Origin: Eucommia ulmoides
Lineage: Eukaryota; Streptophyta; Magnoliopsida; Garryales; Eucommiaceae
Assembly (NCBI GenBank): GCA_016647705.1
Contig: CM028330.1
Coordinates: 35,663,534-35,727,533 of the forward strand
Direction of reading: 5' to 3'
Length of the DNA: 64,000 bases
Positions 56,132-64,000 of this stretch are shown here, piece after piece (position 1 is the stretch's first letter; each line of letters opens with the position of its first letter). Under the pieces are notes generated by a model. The model searched no databases, was not told the DNA's origin, and worked only from the letters and a program-made list of their open reading frames with translations. The position numbers and the translations under genes are program-made.

Positions 56132-57066
56132 CGTATAAAATCCACCTATTTTACCTCTATTGCTTTCTGGTTGTTTGCCTCGGGGATCAAATTGAAGCAG
56201 GGAAAGTTAAACGTGCGACTGGATGAGTGCAGCGGCCAAAGCTGAATTTAGATCCACCTACCAAACACACCGTTTCATATGTTGATGATTTATTGACTTA
56301 AATTCCATTTAATAATAAAAATCATTTAAAATTCAATTCTATTTAATATTTTTTATGTAGTGTTTCTATTACAATTCTTTTCAAACTAACTTTCTCCTGA
56401 TTTTTTAAACCAATTCAAAAAAGAGACGACCTTCAAATAAAAAAAATTATGAAACACATTTATTCATTTAGTATATCAAGAAATTGAACCATACTATTAC
56501 AAGAATTGCAAAACTTATGGCAATCCTAAAATTCTTGTAAAATTTATAGTGCACTCAAAGATATATCAGCATAATTCTTATCTAAAGTAGTTTAAACTCT
56601 CAAAAGCAGTGTGCGGTATCTAAAGTAGTCAATAGAATGAATGTTGCAAGAGAACAAACTAACCCAAAGGGATTAGATCTCAGATGGAAATCCAAGGTAT
56701 GGTCCCATTGAAAACCTCAGGAAGACTTCACTAAAATAACTGAATTTCAATCAACACTCTTTTTTTTAAGTGTCGTCAAAGTGGAACAAAAGAGTGAGTA
56801 CGAACTATTAACCCAGGTTGCAATAACAGGTTTCGCCAAATGGTCGTGGTTTACTTTGGCCTTTTGTGCCTTTTCGAAATGAGTTGTTGAAAAAGAATTG
56901 TTAAAAAATAGTTGTTGAAAATGAATTGTAATTATTTAATAAATTTGTCAAAAAATAATTGTTGAAAATGAAAAGTATGCAATGAGCGTTTGGTGAACAT
57001 GTCTAAAAATATTAAAAGATTATTAAATTATTAAAATGGACATATCTTCTATTTATTTATTCATAA
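56132..57066. other. Upstream region of the MSBP-like gene
   Basis: The bases just above the ATG are presumably 5' untranslated and promoter sequence. No TATA box is assigned. The rest is AT-rich, with a repeated GTTGTTGAAAA(A/T)GAATTG phrase at 56880-56970. Confidence 0.4.
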
Positions 57067-57135
57067 CACTACAAGAAAAATTGGCTATGAAGGAAGTTGT
57101 TTTGGGACATATTGTGCGCCTCGGATGTTGCTCGC
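57067..57135 (+). mobile_element. Terminus of a CACTA-type DNA transposon
   Basis: CACTACAAGAAAAATTGG is the standard terminus of plant CACTA (En/Spm) elements. Only 69 bp remain before a Tat-family LTR begins. The other terminus (ending CTTGTAGTG) is not found in the window, so the element is interrupted or truncated. Confidence 0.6.
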
Positions 57136-57889
57136 TGTAGACACGCCATTTTGACTGTCCCCCAAAATAATTTTAATTTTAGTTTTGCAATTTATTTGTA
57201 ATTTTTTTATTTTATTAAAGAAAAAAAGGGGAAAAGAAAAAGGGAAAAAAAGGAAAAAGAAAAAAAAAAGAGAAAAATTAAAAAAAAAATAGAAAAGAAA
57301 AAGAAGGTTTCATTTTCCTTGCCGAATTGGGTGTAGGTTTACTTTTTTCCATTTGTGTTATTTTTCCTTTCCTTTTTAGTTTTGTTTCATTTTCCTCGTT
57401 GAATTTGGACTAGAACTTCTAGGGTTTTTCACTCCCCATCTTTCCCTATAATTAGAACTCTCCTCCTCATAATTTAGACACAAAAATTTAGAAATGAACC
57501 CTTCGGGGGACATCCAAATTTAGAGAGGAGCCCTTCAGTAAATTTAGAGATTTATGGAGAAATCCTTGTAGGAAACGAGACTTCGAGAGAAAACTCTTAG
57601 GGGGTTTATTTTTAGAGAGAAACCTTTTGGAGAGACACAAAATTTAGAAGAAAAAAAACCTTTAGGATACACACAAAATTCAGAGAGAACCCTTTGAGGA
57701 AACACAAAAATTCAGAGAGAAACCCTAATAGAAAGTGACTTTCAGCGAAAACTCATTCGGGAAGCAGTCTTCGAGATATAAAAACTCGTACATCGGGAAT
57801 CTTGGGTAGAGCAGGTATATTTTATTATCTTTTAATTTCCTTCATTGTTTTCTTAATATCGTACTTTAAATTCCTGCAAACTTTATTAT

Positions 57890-58140
57890 ATGAAAATCAT
57901 TCGATGGCTCGATGAAAACGACGGGACGAGGTTCTCCGCTCTCAAGCCTAACCTCCGAGCGTTAAACGAGGATATTTTTTTTTTTTTTTATTATTATTAT
58001 TATTATATTTTATTAAATTGTTGATTTTCATAAAATAAAATCTTAAAAATAAAATCGTCCGAGAATTCGATGAAAGCGCAGGGAAGAGGTTTTTCCTTCT
58101 CAAGCTTAACTTCCGAGCGTTAGATGAAGATTTTTTTTTA
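57890..58140 (+). repeat. Duplicated LTR segment preceding ATT tracts
   Basis: AATTCGATGAAAGCGCAGGG...CTTCCGAGCGTTAGATGAAGA (about 58050-58133) repeats CTCGATGAAAACGACGGG...CCTCCGAGCGTTAAACGAGGA (57908-57973). Each copy is followed by T-runs and ATT repeats. Confidence 0.75.
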
Positions 58141-58155
58141 TTTTTTATTTTACTA

Positions 58156-58282
<127 letters not shown>

Positions 58283-59289
58283 CATTGTTTATTTAAAGAA
58301 AATTTTAGTTAAAAAAAAAACAAAAAATAAATAATAATAAGTTCTTTTTTGTAAAAATTAATTCTTACAAGCCTTAGGGTGAATTTAACGATTCAATATC
58401 TTGAGGGAAAGATTTCTATACTGACAATTTAATTTCTCAAATAAAATAAAATTTAGAAACAATCGGTTTAGTAAATTGTTTTCCTCGGTAAGTTGTTTCG
58501 TTGAATCCTACTTAAGTCTTGAAGGAATTAATTTCAACAAAACTTGTTTCCGTGATGTTTCATTGATTCTTACTTCCATAAAATTTAAGAGAATGTCAAA
58601 TCAGAACTTCTTTAAATTAATTGGGCAAATAAGGAAAATAAGCATTCCATGACGTCACATTTATATAGAAAATAATGTAATATTTCACGTCATTTTGCAT
58701 GCTGCCTATTGCATCACTTAAAAAATACTTAGATTCATTTGCCCACTTAAGCCAAAGAAGTTATCGGAAATATACATAAAATCATCCCCCGGGAACTATT
58801 CTTGTCAAATTCCTTAATATTTGATAAGTGGTCATACTGGGAGAATATTCAAAAAATGCCGAAAAAAATAAATTGTCTCATCTTAAGTTAGAAAATATGA
58901 AAAAGATTTCATAGGAATGATTTTTTTTTTTTTTTTAAAAATAAAATAAAATAAAATATTCGTACTTAAACTAATTGGATTTAATTGAATATAAGGTACT
59001 ATTTTCGGACGAGCGTCTTGGGGGTGCTTAACATCTTCCTCAATTGTAATTGACTTCCGAACTCTTTAAATGAATCTTTGGTTTATTTGTGTTTTTGGAA
59101 TCAATTTTACTTAGGTCTTTTTAAATTATTTTCCAAAATTTCGATGACTTAGCACACTTTTTTTTTTTTTAAACATGGCGTAAGTAATTTTTTGAGAAAA
59201 CAGACTCTTTAAAAACCCCTTCTCTTTACACTATTATTATTTTATATCCGTTTTTTTTCTTTAGAAAATCAGGACGCGTCACTCGCGAA

Positions 59290-59307
59290 TGACAACACCA
59301 ATCGAGT
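59290..59307 (+). other. Decayed tRNA-Arg-type primer binding site
   Basis: TGACAACACCAATCGAGT follows the LTR end by eight bases and can be aligned with the TGGTGACACCACTGGGGA site of element A, with several mismatches. It would mark the LTR at 57136-59281 as a 5' LTR. Confidence 0.4.
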
Positions 59308-59312
59308 GTCGA

Positions 59313-59967
59313 TGTTGTATTCGAAATCCCATTTTTTTAAAGATAACTTATTCTTTAGAAATTTTTTTTGGATAAGTTTTATTTTTTAAAACAATTTTAG
59401 AAAAAAAACAAGTTCAAGAGATTTTCTAGGCGTCGATCTTGAGCTCATTCCCTTGGGCCGAATTTTATGAAAGATTTAGAGCTGCCAACTAGCATTGATT
59501 TTGAAAGAGTGTGTTAGGTCATCGAGTTTTAGAGAAAAGAGAAATAAAACAAAGAAAAATAAAAGTTTTTGAATGGCCCAAAAAAAAAATTTGACTCGAC
59601 ATGGTCTTAACCAAAGTATTCTTTAAGTTTAAAGGTTAGTTATGCTCGGAGAAGGTATTAGGCACCCTAAGACACCCATTCGAAAATGTACCTCAGTGTC
59701 TAAGTATTTCAAATTAAATCAAGTCCAACATTGTTTGATTTGTTTGATTAACATGATCGTTTTCTCTTAACATAGTTTATTATGATGTGTTCAGTGAGGT
59801 AAGGCTACTAAGCATGTAAGTAACATTAAATATACAGAAAAAACTAAAGCAAGTAATTAAAATGTAAAATGTCCCCTCTTTTAAATGACCTATCGATTAT
59901 GGAAGAATCGACAAGTTTTGGTCCCGAAGGGAAAAATAATTTTTCTTTTTCTTTTTATTTATTATTA

Positions 59968-60002
<35 letters not shown>

Positions 60003-62625
60003 TAAGTTATGATGGGAAAATTTTATGTTTTAAGAGAAGGAAAAGAATGGAAGAAATAAAGTTAAAGGACTTGTCATTTATTTTTTTTGATAAAAGAGTT
60101 TTATTTTAATGAAAAAAATTAAACATTAAGAAAAACATTTGTTGTTTTTATTTGTGGGAAAATTATTTAAGAAAAAATAAAGATTCTTGTAAAATATTTT
60201 GAGAAGAAAAGAGATTTTTTATTAAAAAAAAAAAAAGGATTAAGAGAAAATTAAATTTTAAAGAAACATTTTCACTTTTGAATGGAAAGCAAAAATTTGG
60301 AAAAAAAAAAAATTGAGATAGAAAATAAAATTTTGGAAAGACTTAAGAAAAACAATTTGAAATAGAAAACAATTTTAAAATAAACATCTTTTAAGAAAAT
60401 TTTTGTCTTCTTTTGAAAAAAACATTTTTTAAGATAAAAAAAATATTTTTAAAAAAATAAAAATTTTAGTTTTAAATGAAAACATTTAAGAAAATATATT
60501 TTTAATGAAAAGCATTTTAGGAAAAGTTTGTCATGTAATAAAGAAAACCATTTTAAGAAGAAAGATACATTTTCATGAAAATTTTGTCTTTAAGTGAAGA
60601 AAATATTTATTAAAAGTTTTTTGTCTTTTTTGTGAAAAAATATATATATATATTTTTAAAAAAAGTATTTTTTATTTTTTAGAAAAACAATTTTAAAAAA
60701 AATCTTGGCTTTGGAAAAGAAAACAAAATTTTAAGGAAAGAATATATTATATATATATTTTATTTATTTATTTACTTTTTGAAAGAAAGAAAAATTATTT
60801 TTAGAAAAACACTTTTATCTTTTAGGAAGAAAAAAAATATTCAAAGAAAATTTTTAGATTTTTTTTTTTATTTAGATGGAGATTTTATTTTTATTTTTTT
60901 AAAAGAACTTCTTGGAAGTAAAGAAAAGGAAATAGAATATTTTTTGAAGTGACATTCGTTTTGGAAGAAAACAATGAGACTTGAATTTTAATTTTTACTC
61001 AAAATGAGAAAAAACAAAATTTTGCCATGGTAAGTATAACTAAAATCATTTAGGGAATGATTTTTAGTTCAAGTAGAACCTCCTTTTTTATTTTTCATGA
61101 TTTTTGTGTTTTAATATATAAACAAAAGAAAAATGATAAATAAAAAATGTATATATATGTATATAGATATGTAAGTATAATATATACCGCGAGTTCGAGA
61201 ACTTAACTAAAAAAGGAAAAAAAAACGTGTCAGGCCAAAGACTGTGACTTAGTGTTAGTCTAAGTCCTAGACTTAAAAAAATACGAAAATGAAAAGCACG
61301 AAAAGACGCAGAGTGATAAAGTGAATGACAGTAAAATAAATGCAGAAAAAGTAAATTGCGAAAAAATAAATGACAGTAATGTAAAATGTGAGAAAAGTAA
61401 AGTGCTCTCTTGGAGAAAAGTCAAGTGCATTCTTGGAGAACGACTTGTTTTTTTTGTCGGGTTTTAACCTTTTTTTGTGTTTGTTTTTCTTTATTTGCCT
61501 TTGTTTTAGATATGTAAAGATGTTACGAGGTTTTGAGAACTTAACGTGCATTTTGGAAGGATGGTTCTTCTTCTTCTTCTTTGTTTATTTCTTCTTCTTC
61601 TTCTTAGATTTCTTTGTGTAGAGAATCTAGAATATCTAAAACTAAAATCTAAATTTGAGAAGTATTTTTCGGAGAGAGAATGAGCTCTTGGGTTCTAGAA
61701 AGAGAACATGTAAGAGGGTATATGTGAATTAACAACTAAAATAAAAGGGGGGGGGGGGGGGGGGGAAGGGTGTATTCAATTTATAGAGGAGGCTACCCGT
61801 GCATTCCCTAGGGCGTGTGCCCTGGGGAGTATGGCTCCGTCTTGTTTTTTCCCATGTTACTCTTATGATGACCCCTACCCCCTATTTCGTGTAAATTGCA
61901 CTATAGCCCCTAGTTATGGTATGGAGTGCAAAACTCAATTGATGTGAATATCCCAGTCATGTGATTTTGTGTAATGAATTTGGAAACTCTCTTGGCTACT
62001 TTGGGTGCTCCAATTTTGAATCTTATGATCCATCTTTATTCCCGGAGGGTGCTTACTTAGCGTTCTTTGTTTTCTTTTCTTTATGATTTGTGCACTTTTT
62101 AGCAATTACACATGCCTTTTTTTTTTTTTTAAGTTTTATTGAAATTAAAATGATAAAATTTAAAACTAAACAATACAAATAAATATTGAAAAGTTAAATT
62201 TTGGAAAATGAAATATTTTTTGTCGTCAATTTGATAAAACAAACGAAAAAAATACAAATTTTGAGCTGAAACGAATAGTTGGAATTTGTGAAATTTCTTA
62301 AAATTAAGGGGTCGGAAACAAAATTAATTATATCCAAAGTGATATTCTATGAAAATATACTTTTAATTTAACCAATTTAGTCCTCAATAAACTTTTAAAA
62401 ATTTCAATTTGAGCCCGAAACTTTATTTTTTTCCTAATTCAATCTAATTGTCAATTTTTATTTTTTTTATTTTTTTTCAAAACATTAAATGGAATTTAAA
62501 CACATGAATCTAAGGCAAAAATTTGCCCCTTTAAACATGGTTTAAAGTTTATCTAAATTTTCACTTTAGACCCAACACTTTTATAGAATGCAAAAACGAG
62601 TGGAACAAAATGCGGTGTCTATAGT
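59313..62625 (-). repeat. 3' LTR of a second Tat-family element (element B), minus orientation
   Basis: Blocks AACTAGCATTGATTTTGAAAG, GTTATGCTCGGAGAAGGTATT and GGCACCCTAAGACACCC (59490-59680) match the element A LTRs in the same orientation. The high end GCGGTGTCTATAG (62617-62626) equals the A terminus. Long A/T runs, an (ATT)n tract (59965-60001) and a G-run (61748-61766) fill the body. The low boundary near 59313 is approximate. Confidence 0.7.
61748..61766. repeat. Poly-G tract
   Basis: About 19 G bases in a row lie within the element B LTR. Confidence 0.9.
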
Positions 62626-62640
62626 TGCCCCCTTTTGCCA
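62626..62640 (-). other. Polypurine tract of element B
   Basis: On the minus strand AAAAGGGGGCAAC abuts the LTR start TATAGACACC, as at 4099-4112 in element A. The next 60 bases (GACACACAACATTTTGTTCC) also match element A just inside its LTR. Confidence 0.7.
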
Positions 62641-62874
62641 TGTGAAAGTACTTGTGATGACAAATATGGAAGACACACAACATTTTGTTCCGCTTGAAAA
62701 TCTAAACAAAATAAACCGAACCAGAATGAGACTAGGTCGATTCTTTAATTTTTTTTAGCACGGAAGGAAATGAAAATGGTGTTTCTAGGGTATCCTGGAA
62801 TCAGTGAAAACACATCCCGCTTTTTGGGAAAGTGAAAATTTCCAATTACCAACTTAGAAACTAAAGGAACAACA

Positions 62875-63141
62875 AAATGGCGCCGGGTAAGACCGGTCAT
62901 CACCACTGAGGAAAACTTAAAACAAATGGCACTGGGTAAGATCGGTCATTATCGCTGAGGAAAATCTTAAAGCAAATGGTGTCGGGTAAGACTGGTCATC
63001 ACCGCTGTGGAAAATTTAAACCAAACAACGCCGGGTAAGACCTATTATCACCGCTGAAAAACTTAAAACAAACGGCGTAGGGTAAGGTTGGTCATCACCA
63101 TTAAGAAAAACTTAAAACAAACGGTGCCGGGTAAGACCGGT
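62875..63141. repeat. 49-bp tandem array in the element B 3' untranslated region
   Basis: About five and a half imperfect units of GCCGGGTAAGACCGGTCATC followed by ACCGCTGAGGAAAACTTAAA are seen. Each contains a short palindrome-like CCGGGTAAGACCGG. The unit is unrelated to the 39-40-bp unit in the same place in element A. Confidence 0.85.
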
Positions 63142-64000
63142 TAGAATTTTGCTTGTCTCGAGCAAAACACTCACACTAAAATAAAAAACCCAGCTAAATC
63201 AACTAACACAAACTAAACACGAATAAAAACACAAACTACCTAAACATAATGATATGCGAGTTTTGAATTTAACTATCGACCAAAACATTTTCTCTCAACA
63301 ACCCCCTATCATATCGAGTTCAGGAGTAAAACGCACCATGTGAAGTTCTAGAATTTTGACATTCAATATTGATAAACGTCATCCTAGATCCTTTCCAAGT
63401 CTGTGTGTGAAAACTCAATTATATAACTATTCAAAGACCGGATTGAATTATCCACCAACGAAGCTCATGACTTATACCATAAAGGATTAGGATATCCATA
63501 TGCCTGACTGAGTTCCACTCTCCACTAATGTAGGCTAAGTAGTTCATAAAGATCAAAAGGACTTTGTTTGGTTTGGAACATGGCCAAGGGTATATCGGGA
63601 ATATAAAATAGGTTAACGTCGTTAACTTAACGATACCCAAGGCACAACGCTTGGCACACAATCACACTCGAATCCCCATACATAAATTTGAAACAACTCT
63701 GAACATTTATTTAAAAACGTTGTACTCACTTGTCAAAAGAAATGAAAATTTAACTATATTTACATTTTTTTTCCAACAACAACCACACCCCCAAAACTTA
63801 TTCGATTATTACAATTTCACAGGTGTGGTTAAAACGAAAGAAAAATGACAAGTGGGTACTCGAATACCGAACCAATGAAAAGTTCGCCTAAAACACAACC
63901 GCTCACTTCAAGTAGCATACACGAATGCTAACTTGATTCACTCAAATTATGCCTTCAGTTTAGTGATACAGGTTTGGAAAAAGTTTAATTGTCTAGGGTA

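Larger units (their letters stand above)
62626..64000 (-). mobile_element. Element B 3' untranslated region, running off the window
   Basis: By analogy with element A this is the non-coding segment between integrase and the 3' LTR. It holds a tandem array (62875-63141) and no recognised domain. The coding part should lie beyond position 64000. Confidence 0.6.

Noticed and set aside
55805..56245. 146-codon open frame on the plus strand
   Set aside because: It is antisense to exon 1 of the MSBP-like gene, which has clear conserved domain sequence on the minus strand.
61273..61621. Phe-rich and Lys-rich frames
   Set aside because: They lie within the element B LTR in T/A-rich and TTC-repeat sequence.

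Overview
The window looks like nuclear DNA of a flowering plant, most likely a eudicot. It is AT-rich, has two spliced plant protein genes, and consists mostly of plant LTR retrotransposons and small terminal-inverted-repeat (TIR) elements. The species cannot be named from the sequence. No complete tRNA, rRNA, CRISPR or prokaryotic-type feature was seen.

Layout. (1) 1-1048: remnant of a coiled-coil, retroelement-type reading frame. (2) 1049-18742: a near-complete but mutated minus-strand Ty3/gypsy element of the Tat/Ogre type (element A). It has long LTRs, a tRNA-Arg-type primer binding site, decayed gag, protease, RT, RNase H and integrase, a polypurine tract, and a 39-40-bp tandem array in its 3' untranslated region. 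A chromovirus-like LTR fragment sits inside its gag. (3) 18743-27535: a second minus-strand gypsy element (X), rearranged into a 6.9-kb inverted repeat. Two 3425-bp arms, over 99% alike by eye, face each other across 92 bp. Each arm carries X gag interrupted by an Athila-like insertion rich in the palindrome CGCCTAGGCG. (4) 27545-30674: several TIR elements. (5) 31292-40860: a minus-strand RING-H2 E3 ubiquitin ligase gene of the HIP1/RHG1A type. Its RING is split by a 6.3-kb intron holding copia and LINE debris. (6) 41140-51700: a TIR element, a degenerate chromovirus gag-protease with probable LTR and tRNA-Met primer site, LTR fragments, and a Tourist-like element with a 20-bp minisatellite. 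(7) 52345-56131: a two-exon membrane steroid-binding protein gene (MSBP type), minus strand. (8) 57067-64000: a CACTA-type terminus broken by a Tat-family LTR on the plus strand, then a Tat-family LTR on the minus strand with its polypurine tract and another 3' tandem array (49 bp). This last element runs off the window.

The two host genes appear intact: all exon junctions joined by eye keep the frame (544 and 184 residues). Everything else is mobile DNA in various states of decay. The most notable structure is the inverted repeat. If transcribed from the LTR retained at its right side, it would give a long hairpin RNA and so could be a source of small RNAs against the gag and Athila-like families.
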